A stretch of 64,000 bases of DNA from Chryseobacterium panacisoli (GTDB lineage Bacteria > Bacteroidota > Bacteroidia > Flavobacteriales > Weeksellaceae): the NCBI RefSeq assembly GCF_008274625.1, contig NZ_VTRU01000007.1:1-64000 (forward strand), read 5' to 3'. This document shows, one piece after another, positions 1-13,900 of this stretch (positions are counted from its first letter, which is position 1; each line of letters opens with the position of its first letter). A program made the position numbers and the translations under genes. The notes beneath the pieces were generated by a model. The model worked only from the letters and a program-made list of their open reading frames with translations, ran no database searches and was not told where the DNA came from.

Positions 1-1960
1 GTTCAACCATGACTCCTTTTGGTAATCCTGTTGTGCCACTCGTGAAAATAACATAAGCCAGATTATTGGATTGAGTATTGGTAACTGGATTATTAGCTGA
101 TTCTGTTTCAAGTGTTGCTTTAAAGGTTACTTCATCTAAAGAGATCACATCTGCTGTCAGGTTTTCCAGCTTTTCTGATGTACTTTCCTGCCCTAAAACC
201 AGTCTTGCTCCGGTATCTTTAAGAATATGTTCTATTCTGTCGGCCGGGTAAGACGGATCCATCGGAACATAGGCTGCTCCGGATTTTAATACCGCTAAAA
301 TAGCAATCAGCATATTTTCGGAACGGTCTAAACATAATGGCACCAGTTCGTCAGGCTGAAGATCATAAGTAGCAATTAAATGGTTTGCTAATCGGTTGGA
401 TCTTTCATTCAGTTCACAATAAGAAAGTTTAACATCTTTGTATACTAAAGCTGTACGGTCTGGCGTTCTCTCCACCTGACTTTCAAACAGTTTCTGGATG
501 GTTTTTTCAGATGGATATTCATTCTCTGTTGAATTCCATTCTTCAGAAATCTTTTTATTTTCTTTTACAGAGATCAGGTTTAATGTACTCAGCCTGATCC
601 TTTCAAGGTTGATCTCATCGGCACCGAAAACCTGATCAAGAAGATACACATAAGAATTGATCATGTTGCTGACCGTTTCTCTTGAGAAAAGGGCTTTAGC
701 ATAATTGAAGTAGCCTTTTATTGTTTCTTCTCCATCATCAATCATTGCAGTAAGATCAAATTTGGCCACCTGATACTCTGTCTGTCCTTCAAAAGGATGG
801 AATAATACATTTTTGTTATCTGAATTACCTCCAAAGCTCTGCAATCCAAACATCACCTGGAAAACAGGATGACGGGACATGTCTTTTTCCACTCCCAACT
901 CTTCTACCAACTTCTCAAAAGGAAGATCCTGATGTGACTGTGCCTCTGTAACAGATGCTGATATCTGAAGAATAAAATCTTTAAGGTTCTGCTCCGGATC
1001 TATTTTTTCTCTTAAAGCAAAAGTATTGACAAAGAATCCGATTATATCTTCAAGTCCTTCATGATGACGGTTGGCAATAGGGCTTCCTACCAGAACATCA
1101 TCCTGACCTGAGTATGCTGACAGCATCAGGTAATATCCGCTCAGCATTACGCTGTACAGACTTATTCCGAGTTTTTTTGATGTATTTCTAAGGCCTGCTG
1201 CAACTTTTGGGTCAATAGTGAAATCAACAGTATCTCCTTCGTAAGAAACCTGAGCCGGTCTTTTATAATCCGTTGGAAGATTCAGAGTCTGGAAATCATC
1301 CAGCTTTCTTTTCCAATATCCAACCTGATTGTCAAGACGTTCTCCTGAAAGATAGTTTCTCTGCCATAATGCGAAGTCTTTGTACTGAATCTTTAATTCC
1401 GGAAGCTCAAAATCCTGATTATTAGCTAAAGCATTATACACGGTTTGCAGCTCTCTCAGGAATATATCGGTAGACCATCCGTCAAATGCGATATGATGAA
1501 TGACAACGGTCAGATAATGATTGCTTTCTAATCTGAAAAGGCTGATGGCTACAGGATATTCTTCATCCAGGCGGAAGATCTTGCCTGAAGCATTGTTGAC
1601 AGCCTCGTTCAGTTCTTCTTTTGAATAAACATGACGGATATGAATCTCAGGGGTTTTATCCATTACGATCTGATATCCTTTTCCTTCGTCTGTGGAGCGG
1701 ATAACGCTTCGTAAGACTTCATGACGCATTACAATAGTTTCAAGGGCCCTGCATAGCTTCGGAATATTGATTTTTGCATCAAGACGAACAGCCATAGGAA
1801 TATTGTACGCATTGCTTCCGCCTTCGTAGTTTTCAATAAACCAAAGTCTTTCCTGAGCAAATGAAAGTCGCTGCTCTTCCGGAGAAGATACTTTTACAGG
1901 GGCAATAACATCCTGTTCATTAATATTTTCGCCGGCTAAGGCCTCAGAAAGAGAAGCTAC
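1..1960 (-). other. NRPS module 8, partial (C and N-terminal half of A)
   Basis: C about 1850-510 with intact HHIAFDGWS near 1477, as expected after a module without epimerase. The A domain starts about 500 and the window ends just after the A3 motif (YVIFTSGTTG, about 10-60). The specificity pocket is therefore not visible. Confidence 0.85.
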
Positions 1961-4900
1961 AGTTTTGCGGGCAAATACAACCGTTACACTTACTCTGATA
2001 TCCAGCACTCTTTTGATATTGCTAATCAGCTTTATGGCCATGATGCTGTTTCCTCCAAGACGGAAGAAATCATCATGAATTCCAATGCCTGAAGCATTTA
2101 ATCCTAAAACATCACCATAGATCTGACATAATTTTTCCTGCAGTTCATTTTCAGGAGCTATATAGGTTTTTTCTCCTGTAAAATCCGGTTCCGGAAGTGC
2201 TCTTCTGTCCAGTTTACCATTGATGGTTACCGGAAGTGATGGTAAATGCACAAAAGCGGTGGGAATCATATATTCAGGTAAAGCTTCAGACAGGAATGCT
2301 GTAAGTTGATCTGGTTCTATAGATGTTTCTGAAACATAATAGCCGGCCAGATATTTCATTCCGGCATTATTGTCCCTGGCCAATATTACGGATTGTTTCA
2401 CACCGGGATACTGCAATAATGTATTTTCTATTTCACCAAGCTCTATTCTGTAGCCGCGGATTTTCACCTGGAAATCATTTCTTCCGATATATTCCAGTTC
2501 TCCGTTGGCATGATAGCGTACTAAATCTCCTGTTTTATAAAGGATTCCGTTTTTCCCTTTTTCTTTTTGTTCTAAAGACTGGAATGGATTGCTGATGAAA
2601 CGTTCTGCCGTAAGCTCGGGTCTGTTTAGGTATCCTCTTGTAATCCCTTCTCCACCAATATAAAGCTCCCCAATAGCTCCTACAGGTACCGGATGAAGAT
2701 GATTACTCAAAACGTATACCGTAGTATTGTTCAGCGGTCTCCCAATATGGGTATTCTTTCCTTCCGGGTTGACAATAGACGTGATCGTAACTTCTGTAGG
2801 CCCGTATGAATTAACCAGCCTGAAGTTTCTTCCGCTTAATTTTTTAAACAGATCTGCCGGCATTGCTTCTCCTCCGGAAATCAATGTACGCAGATTTTTA
2901 ACCTGGGTAAAGTCTATGCTCTGTAATACCGTTGGCGTAAGGTGTATATAAGAAACGTTATGATTATTAAGGGTTTGTATAAACGTTTCTTCGTTGAGAA
3001 TTTTTTGGTTTTCAATAAATAATAAGCTGTTTCCTTTCAATACCGCAAGCAATATCTGCTGGATGGATGCGTCAAATATATAGTTGGCAAACTGAAGAAT
3101 TACTTCCTCATTTCCTAGCTGATAGCGTGAAAACAGGTCCTCAATAAGGTTGATCACTCCTTTATGTTCTACCATTACCCCTTTTGGCAGCCCTGTAGTT
3201 CCACTCGTATAGATGACATACGCAAGATGGTTTGATCTGGTTTGAGTAACAGGATTTTCAGCTCCTGAATGTTCAAGTTTATCACATATTTCTTTGCTAT
3301 CCAACAGAATTGTTTCTGCTATCCGGGACATTTGCTGCTTTTCTTCTACTTCTTCCTGAGTAAGGATGATTTTTGCTCCGGTATCCTGCAGGATATGTTC
3401 AATTCTGTCAATCGGATAGGCTGGATCCATCGGAACGTAAGCAGCCCCGGATTTTAATACTGCCAGGATAGCAATCAACAAGTTTTCTGAACGCTCAAGA
3501 CATAGCGGAACGAGATCATCAGGCTGAAGACCGTAATTTTCAATAAGATAATGAGCCAGGCGGTTTGCTCTTTGATTCAGTTCCCGGTAGGAAAGTTTTA
3601 TATCCTGAAAAATCAACGCAGTGTTATCCGGAGTTTTTTCTGCCTGCTCTTCAAACATCTTATGGATGGTATATCCCTCAGGACACTCTATTTCTGTAGT
3701 ATTCCAGTCTATTGTTATTTTCTGATACTGCTCTGAAGTAAGATAGAACAGGTCTTCGGATTTGATATTGGAGGTTTTCAGGATCTGCTCAAGGACAGTT
3801 TCCATTCCCTGAAGCAGCTGCTCCATCATATCATTTTCAAATAAGAAGCTGTCATATTTAATCTTTAGCAGCACCTCATTTTCATTTTCATAAGCAACGA
3901 TTCCCAATGGGTAATCCAGGCGTTCTACGGATTCTTTCAATACAAATCCTAATGTTCCCAGTTCGTTGTCTTCATCTCCGTTAGGTACCGGATAATTTTC
4001 ATATACGAATAAACTGCTGAAAATTCTGCGTCCATCATGCTGAAGGCTTGCCAGATTGACACTGCTGTGGGTATTCAATTCACTGATTCTGCGCTGAATT
4101 TCGGCAATAATATCTATTGCTTTACCCTCTTCATGATTCACAATCAGTGGCAATGTATTGATGTAAAGCCCTACTGAGGATTCTATTCCATCTACCGGAA
4201 TGCTTCGTCCTGATACGGTAGTTCCTACTACAGTTGTGGCACTATTGCTATATAAGCTAAGCTGTTTATGCCAAAGGAACTGAAGCACCGCATTGACTGT
4301 AAGTCCGTTATCAGATGTGAATTTTTTCAGTTTCTGATACTGCTCCCCTACAATCAGCATTTTTACTGCCTGATGATCCACAATATGTTTATATTCAGCA
4401 AGATCAATATTTTTCTGAGATTCTTTAACCAGGCAATTCAGGTTTTCCTGATCTTCAAGAAGTCCCATATAGTTTTTCCAGAAGTCTCCGTTCCTGTTTT
4501 TATTTTCCTGAAGGAATTTCTGAGCTTCAGCATATGCTGTATCCGTGGCCGGAGAAAGGGCATTTCCTTTGAGTAATGCAAGGTACGCTTCATGAATCAT
4601 CGTCAGGAATACAGGCATACTCCAGCCATCAAGAATAGCGTGGTGATTACTGAAAAGACAGGTATAATGTTTGTCTGAGCGTTTGAACAAATAGATTCTG
4701 AACAAGCTTCCTTTAGACAGATCATATACTTCAAAACGGTCTTTCTGGGTCGTTTCTGCAATTAAAGACTCCTGATCCACTTCGTGCATATCCTGAATAT
4801 CCTGATAACGCCAGTCCAGTATTCCTTTTTTATCAATAACCTGTACAATCTCTTCGCTCCATTCAAATCTGAGCCTCAGTGTCGGAAGCTGCTCCTGGGT

Positions 4901-7900
4901 ATAGGACCATGCTTTTTTAAGAAGATCAGTATTGATTTCAGCAAGATAATCCCATATGATCTGTACTCTGTAGGCATCGTCCTTGTCACCCTGGCTTAAG
5001 GCATGATATACGAATCCTTCATGTAAACTGTTGGCAAGATAAACGCCTTCTACTTCTCCTGATTCCTGAATTTGCATTAATTGTTCCTTTCCAACAATAT
5101 TTCCTGTATCTGACGGAGTAAGCCAGTTTCTTTTTTCGGCTGTTAATTCATCTACTGTCTGTTCAATATATTCCTTGAATTTTTCTGTCAGAAAATCAGT
5201 CTGCTCCTGTGAAAGATATCCTGAGATCCCGAAGCGAAGCTGTCCGTCTGCAATAGCACCGTTTACCGTAATAATATCGTTGTCACAGTTCTTGTCTCCC
5301 ATAGATTTTCCGCTGTCTTCTCCGGCGATATACCAGTTTTTTTCTCCTGTACTTTCTTCCTGATCAAGCTGCCCGAGATAATTGAAACTGATCTTCGGAA
5401 GCTCTCTTTCTGTGTAGCCAACAAGACTTCCGTATCCAATTCCGTTATTTGGAATGCTTCTCAGAGATTCTTTGGTTAGAATCACGGTATCTTTTACATC
5501 ATTTCCTGCTTTTAGAAGAAGCGGATACATGGAGGTAAACCAGCCAACAGTTTCTGTAATATCCATGTTTCCAAATACATCTTCACGACCGTGCCCTTCA
5601 AGCAGAACGGCATGAGCTGATGCTCCCGTAAGGTCTGAAAGTGCTGAAGCCAACGCAGATAGGAGTAAATCATTGATCTGGGTATGATATACATGATGTA
5701 CTTCCCTGATCAGCTTTTCTGTATATCCTGCATTCACAATAAGGCTGGAAGAATGATATTCCGGAGAGGATAATGCTGTCAGAATAGTATTACTCTCTGC
5801 AACTATATCCGTAATGGTATTCCAATAAGAATTTTCTGTTTCTCTGGATTCAGGATCTTCAAGTTTATACCTTTTTATGGCATCAATCCATTGACGGTAG
5901 CTGCTTCCTTTTACAGGAACCTCAACGGTATTTCCCTTTTCAAGGGTCTGATAAATATTTTTTAAGTCTTCGGTGATGATTCTCCAGCTTACAGCATCTA
6001 TGATCAGGTGATGAAGTCCAAAGAAAATTCTTGCGCTTCTATCTTCATAGCCCATTATATATCCAATCTGGAATAATGGCCCCCTCTCAATATCAAACTG
6101 CGACTGCCATTCTGTAAGAATGCCTGAAAGTTCTTCCTGTTGTATTCCTGAAACATCCAGATATTTTATTTCCGGTATCGTATTGATTCCGTATTCTTGG
6201 GTGTATTTTCCATTTTCTTTGGGATAATAAATTCTGAAGGCATCATGTTTTTCGATAAGCAGTTTGACACTCTGCTCCAGCAATTCTTTGTCAAGTTCAG
6301 GAGTTTTAATCAAAAAGGATTGATTCCAGTGATTCAGATCTCCAATATAGCCTTCTTCTGCCAGTTGGAAGAACCATTCCTGAATCGGAAGGAAAGATAA
6401 ATGTCCTGTAAGCTGTCCCTGTTCTGTCAGAACATGGGTTTGCTCTTCTTTTGCTTTGCTTTCGATCAGTTCGGAAATATTCTGTACTGTTTTTGAAGAA
6501 AACACATCTTTAACACTGATTCTTATCTCTAAACGCTGTCTTATTCTGCTAACCAGCTGAATACTGATAATACTGTCTCCTCCTAATCTGAAGAAATCAT
6601 CATGAATTCCTATTCCTGAAGCATCCAGCCCAAGAACTTCTCCATAGATCTGACATAATTTTTCCTGTAATCCGGTCTGTGGAGCGGTATATTCTTTCCC
6701 GCCTGTAAATTCAGGCTCAGGGAGTTGTCTCCTGTCAAGCTTACCATTGATCGTCAACGGTAACGAGTTTAAATGAACAAAGGCTGCAGGAACCATATAT
6801 TCCGGGAGAACTTCGGATAAAAAAACTTTGATTTTCTCCACTTCCAATGCAGCATCGGAAACGTAATAACCTACAAGGTACTTCATTCCTGCTTTATTGT
6901 CTTTGGCAAGAACTACAGCTTGTCTTACTTCCGGGTATTCCAGTAATCTGTTTTCTATTTCGCCTAATTCAATTCTGTAACCACGTATTTTCACCTGGAA
7001 GTCATTTCTTCCGATATATTCCAGTTCTCCGTCAGGCAGATAGCGTACTAAATCTCCTGTTTTGTACAGGATTCCGTTTTTCCCGATTTCTTTTTGTTCT
7101 AAAGTCTGGAAAGGGTTCTTTATAAAGCGTTCGGCTGTCAGTTCCGGTCTGTTCAGATATCCTCTGGCAATTCCCGCTCCACCCACATAAAGCTCTCCTA
7201 CAGCTCCTACCGGAACGGCACGAAGATAAGCATCAAGGATATACATCGCCTGGTCAGGGATATTTTCTCCGATCAGAGAGGCTTTATTCAAGTCTTCTAT
7301 GCTTAATTTTTTATAGGTAACATGGACGGTTGTTTCAGTAATTCCATACATGTTAATCAATTCAGGTTTTGAACGATAACGTTCATACCAAGGTTTTAAA
7401 GAGGCAAGATTTAAGGCTTCCCCTCCAAATATCACATATCGTAACTCTGTCAGCTGTTCTTCACGCTGAAGGGCTGTATCAATAAACTGATAGAAAGCGG
7501 TTGGTGTCTGATTTAATACAGTAAGCCCTTCTTTCAGGCATAAACTGAAGAATAAATTGGTGTCCTTTGTCTGTTCTGAAGAGGGCACTAAAAGTTTTCC
7601 ACCATATAATAAAGCTCCCCAAATCTCCCATACGCTGAAATCAAATACATAGGAATGGAATAAGCTCCACACATCCTGATCATTAAACTGATACCAATGA
7701 TCGGTTGCACTGAAAAGGCGTACTACATTACGGTGTTCCTGCATGACTCCTTTAGGCATTCCTGTCGTTCCACTGGTATAGATCACATAAGCCATGTGAT
7801 GTGGTTCTGCCTGAGTTACAGGGTTGGAAATACTACTGTTTTCAAGAGCTTCCGTTAATTCCTGGCTATCCAGAATAAGCATAGCTGCAGTTTCACCGCA

Positions 7901-10900
7901 AGCTTCTCTGACATTTGAGGCAGAACTGTTGTGTGCCAATACTATTTTTGCACCTGTATCATCAAGAATATGTTTAATCCTTTCTACCGGATATGAAGTA
8001 TCCATCGGAACATACGCTGCACCTGCTTTTAAAACGGCAAGGATAGCGACAAGCATATCTTCAGAACGCTTCAGGCATAATGGCACTAAATCATCCGGCT
8101 GAAGATTATAATTTTTAATAAGATAATTTGCCAGGCGGTTGGAACGTTCATTAAGCTCCCGATAAGATAATCTCACGTCCTGATACACTATAGCCGTGTG
8201 ATCAGGAGTCTTTTCAGCCTGTATTTCAAACAAGCCATGAATGGTATTCTGATCTGAATAGTGGGTTTCTGAAGCCCATAATTTTGATACAGATTGCTGT
8301 TGTTCCTGAGAAATAAGGGTTAATTGTGCTAATGTAAGGTTTCGTTTTTCCTTGGTATCTGCTATCTGCTCAAGCAAAAACAGATAGGAATTCATCATAT
8401 TATTAACTGTTTCTCTGGAGAATATTGATTGAGCATAGTTGAACATTCCGTGAATGGCCTCATCGCTATCATCAATCATGGTCGTAATATCGAATTTAGC
8501 CACTTCATAATCTACTTTTCCTGTAAACGGATGAAGGATAGACTGATTACCGGAAAGGTTTTCTCCAAAGCTTTGAAGACCAAACATCACCTGGAATACC
8601 GGATGGCGGGATGTATCTTTTTCTACTCCCAATTCTTCCACTAATTTTTCAAACGGAAGATCCTGATGGGATTGTGCCTCGGTTACTGAGCCGGCTATTT
8701 GTCTGATAAAGTCTCTAATATTTTGCTCCTGATCAATTGTTTCCCTAAAAGCCAGAGTATTGACAAAGAATCCGATGATATCTTCCAATCCCGGATGATG
8801 ACGGTTCGCAATAGGGCTTCCTACCACAATATCATTCTGCCCGGAATAAGCGGAAAGCATCAGATAATATCCTCCTAAAAGGACGCTGAATAAGCTTACT
8901 CCAAGATCTTTTGAGAGTTCTTTCAGCTTTTGGCTTTGTTCTTCATTAATATGGAAATAAATGCTGTCTCCGCTATAAGACATCTGAGCCGGTCTCTTGA
9001 AATCTGACGGCAGATCAAGGTTCTGAAAGCTACTTAGCTTATTTTTCCAGTAATTAACCTGGATATCAAGGCGTTCTCCTGTCAGATAATTTCGCTGCCA
9101 TAAAGCAAAGTCTTTATACTGAATTTTTAAAGCCGGAAGCTCATGTTCTTTTTCATCTCTAATGGCCTCATACATATGCATAACTTCTTTCAGGAATATC
9201 CCTGCCGACCATCCGTCAAATGCAATATGATGAATAACAACGGACAGATAGTACTGATTTTCAAGCTTGAAAATATGGATAATGACGGGCAGTTCCTGGT
9301 CCAGATTAAAAATCGTATTGGCAATACGGCTTACTTTCTCTTCCAGTTCGCCCATCGTTTTTACTTCTTCCTGATGGATTACCGGGAGATCATCTATCAC
9401 AGATTGCCAGCCCAAGCCATCGTCTGTTGTACGGATCACGGAACGAAGTACTTCATGACGCATAACAACCGCATCCAAAGCTTTATATAATACCTCAAGT
9501 TCAGTTTTCTTATTCAGACAGAAGACCATCGGGATGTTATAAGCACTGCTTCCGCCTTCATAATTTTCGATAAACCAAAGTCTTTCCTGGGCAAAGGATA
9601 ATCTTTGTTCTTCCGGAGAATCTATAGTGACAGGAGTAATGACAATCTGCTCTGTGGTATTATTTTCATCTGCTAATACATGAGAAAGAGAAGCAATAGT
9701 TTTATGACTGAAAACAGCTGCTACAGCAATTTGTAATCCTAAAACCTGCTTGATCTTACTGATGAGTTTGATGGCCATGATACTGTTTCCTCCTAATCTG
9801 AAGAAATCATCATGAATACTGATTGTTTCACATGAAACACCTAAAACTTCGCCATAAACTTCAGATAATTTTCTCTGTAGATCGGTTTCAGGAGCTGTAT
9901 ATACCTTTCCGCCTGTAAATTCCGGTTCCGGTAAAGCTTTTCTGTCCAGTTTACCATTGATTGTCAGCGGTAGAGACTTCAGGTGTACAAATACTGCCGG
10001 AATCATATATTCTGGCAAGGATGCTGATAAATGGTCTGAAAGTATATCAGAGTCTATCTCTGTATCAGATACATAATATCCTGCAAGGTATTTCAGTCCT
10101 GCCTGATTTTCTTTGGCCAAGACTACAGTTTGCCTGATTTCAGGATATTGCTGCAGTGTATTTTCAATTTCTCCTAACTCAATTCTGTGCCCTCTTATTT
10201 TAACCTGGAAGTCATTTCTTCCGATGTATTCCAATTCGCCATTAGCCAGCCAACGGACTAAATCTCCGGTTTTATACAGGCGGTCATTTTCACCTTTTTC
10301 TTTCTGTACCTGAGTCCGGAAAGGGTTTGTAATAAAGAGTTCTTGAGTAAGTTCCAGCCTGTTCAGATATCCTCTGGCAATTCCGGCGCCGCTGATATAC
10401 AGCTCACCTATTGCTCCTTCCGGAACGATACGGAGGTATTGATCCAGAACATAAATGCTCATGTTGTCAATAGCCCGTCCGATGTTTAATGCATTATAAT
10501 CTTCTTTATAGTGATGTAAAGTAGAACAAACCGTTCCTTCTGTAGGACCATATTCGTTAATAAGAATGATATCCTCAATATTATGGGCTAAAGCCGGGAA
10601 GCTTTCACCTCCTGCGAATATCAGTTTCAGGCTTGTTCCATTTTCAACGATTTCTCTTAACAGAACAGGAGGAATAAAGGAAACTTCTATGTTATTTTCA
10701 TTAATATAACCGTTCAGATCATCAACTGAAGTTCTGTGATCATTGCTGTAAAGCCATAAAGTATTTCCGTTACAAAGCACCGGAAATGCTTCATAGACAA
10801 AGGCATCAAAAACGTAATTTGAATAACAGCCTACTTCCTGATATTCTTCAAGTCGGTGTGCCTTTATCATTGATCCAATGAGATTTATCACACCACGATG

Positions 10901-13900
10901 TTCAATCATTACACCTTTGGGAAGCCCCGTTGTTCCACTGGTGTAAATAACATAAGCCAGATCTGTAGATTGTGTACTGGTTACAGGATTATTAGGATCA
11001 GCTGTTTCAAGTATTGCTTTAAAACTTACCTCATCCAACACCATAACATTTGAATGTTCTGTTTTATCGGCTGTATTTTCTTCTGCCAATACTATTTTCG
11101 CGCCTGTATCTTTCAGAATATGATGAATTCTGTCTGACGGATATGACGGATCCATTGGTACATAAGCAGCACCGGTCTTTAATATCGCCAGAATAGCAAT
11201 CAACAAGTTTTCTGAACGCTCAAGGCATAAAGGAACAAGATCATCCGGTTGCAGAGCACAGACTTCGATAAGATGATTGGCCAAGCGGTTGGCTTTTTCA
11301 TTCAGTTCTCTGTAAGACAATTTAACATTCTGGTATACTAATGCTATATGATCCGGTGTTTTTTCAACCTGATGCTCAAACAGCTCGTGAATCGTCTTTT
11401 CTGACGAATATTCTTTGCGGCCAGTATTCCAGTTTTCCGTGATCTTTTTATAATTTTCCTGTGGAACAAGATCTAATTCGGAAAGCAATGTTTTTTCATA
11501 TTGATCAGTTTCTGCAATCTGATTAAGCAAAAACAGGTAAGAATCGATCATATTCTGAACCGTTCCTCTTGAAAATATTGCTTTGGCATAATTAAACATT
11601 CCATGGATATTTTCTCCATTGTCGTCAATCATGGTGGTCAGATCAAACTTCGCTGCCTGATAAGCTAATTCTCCGTCAAACGGATAAAATATAGCTTCTT
11701 CATTCCGGATAGCTGCTGTTTCATGCTGTAATCCGAACATCACCTGGAAAACCGGATGCCTTGAAGTATCCTGCTCTATTCCCAGTTCGTCTACCAGCTT
11801 TTCAAACGGAAGATCCTGATGAGACTGTGCCTCTGTAACGGATTCTGATACCTGAAGAATGAAGTCTTTAAGGCTTTGTTTCGGGTCTATCTTTTCTCTT
11901 AATGCAAGTGTATTGACAAAGAATCCTATGATTTCTTCCAAGCCGGCATGGTGGCGGTTGGCAATCGGGCTACCCACTACAATGTCATCTTGCCCGGAAT
12001 AGGCGGAAAGCATCAGGTAAAACCCTCCCAGCATTACACTGTAAAGGCTTACACCAAGTTCTTTGGATAGATTTCTAAGCTTTTCCCCCTGTTCTTTAGT
12101 CAGATTGAAATACAGATTCTCTCCTTCATATGATATCTGCGAAGGTCTTCGGAAGTCTGTAGGAAGATTGAGGTTCTGGAAGTCGTCAAGTTGATTTTTC
12201 CAGTAGCTGATCTGTTGCTCCAAACGTTCTCCTGTAAGATAATCTCTTTGCCATAAAGCGAAATCCTTATACTGGATTTTCAATGCTGAAATTTCGGAAG
12301 TTTCACCTTTAACCAGATTGTTATAAATGGTTTGCACCTCATTCAGGAATATATCGGCAGACCACCCGTCAAAAGCAATGTGGTGGATGACAATGGAGAT
12401 ATAATTCTGATTTCCAAACGTAAAGAGTTCTATATGTACCGGAATTTCTTCATCAAGATTAAATACCTTATTAGCGCAATGGTTGATATGCTGATCAAGT
12501 TGTTCCCTGGTATGTACTTCTGTTGATTTAATTTCCGGAAGCCATTCTGTAACCACCTGATATCCTACTCCTTCTTCTGTGGTTCTGATCACTGAACGAA
12601 GTACTTCATGACGTTTCACCACTGTTTTTAAGGCAGTACATAAAGCATCAATATCAGTTTTTGTATCCAGAACGGCCGCCATTGGAATGTTGTAGGCACT
12701 GCTTCCTTTTTCATAAGCTTCTATAAACCAAAGCCTTTCCTGGGCAAAAGATAATCTCTGCTCTTCCGGAGTATTTACTTTACTAGGTTCTATGCTTACC
12801 TGCGCTATTAGATTATTGTCTTCCGTCAGGGCTTTTTCCAGAGTAGCAACTGTTTTATTGCTGAATATTTTAGCAACATTTATCTGCTGATCTATATTTT
12901 GTTTGATCCTGCTGATCAGTTTAATCGCCATGATACTGTTTCCTCCTAATCTGAAGAAATCATCATGGATGCTGATGTTTTCAGTATGTAATCCCAGTAC
13001 TTCTCCGTAGATCTCTACAAGCTTTTTCTGCAGGTCATTTTGAGGAGCGGTGTATTTTTTATTTTCAGTAAATGCGGGTTCAGGAAGCTGTTTTCTGTCA
13101 AGTTTACCATTGATTGTCAGTGGTAATGCTGTTAAATGCACGAATGCAGGAGGCACCATGTATTCCGGAAGTGTTTCTGACATAAATTCTGAAATCAGAC
13201 GAGTGTCTATATCTCTGTCAGCAACATAATATCCCACAAGATATTTCAGTCCGGCATTGTTTTCTTTCACAAGAACTGTTCCCTGGCGGATTCCTGGATA
13301 CTGAAGCAACCTGTTTTCGATTTCTCCCAATTCTATACGGAATCCTCTTATTTTTACCTGGAAGTCGTTCCTTCCGATATAATCAATATTTCCGTCCGGA
13401 AGCCAGCGTACAAGATCTCCGGTTTTATAAATCCTGCTGTTTTCCCCCTTGTTTTTTTGTTCTTCTGTCTGGAAAGGATTATGGACAAATCGTTCTTCGG
13501 TAAGATCAGGTCTGTTCAAATATCCACGGGCTACTCCGATTCCACCTATATAAAGCTCTCCTACAGCACCTACAGGAACGGGACGGTAAAACTGATCCAG
13601 AACATATACGCTTGTATTATTGAGCGGACGCCCAATGCAGTTGATCTCACGATTGGTATTGACAAGAGATGTAATGGTTGCTTCTGTAGGCCCGTAAGAG
13701 TTGACAAACAGGAAGTTTTCATTTTTCAATTTGTTATGCAGGTCTGCCGGTAAAGCTTCTCCTCCGGAATCTAATGTACGTACACTTTCTACCGTTGTAA
13801 CATCTATATTTTGCAATACAGAAGGGGTAAAAGGGAGATAGGTTACTTTATTATCTTTTAATTTTCTGATGTATTCCTCTTCATTCAGCATTTCCTGGTT

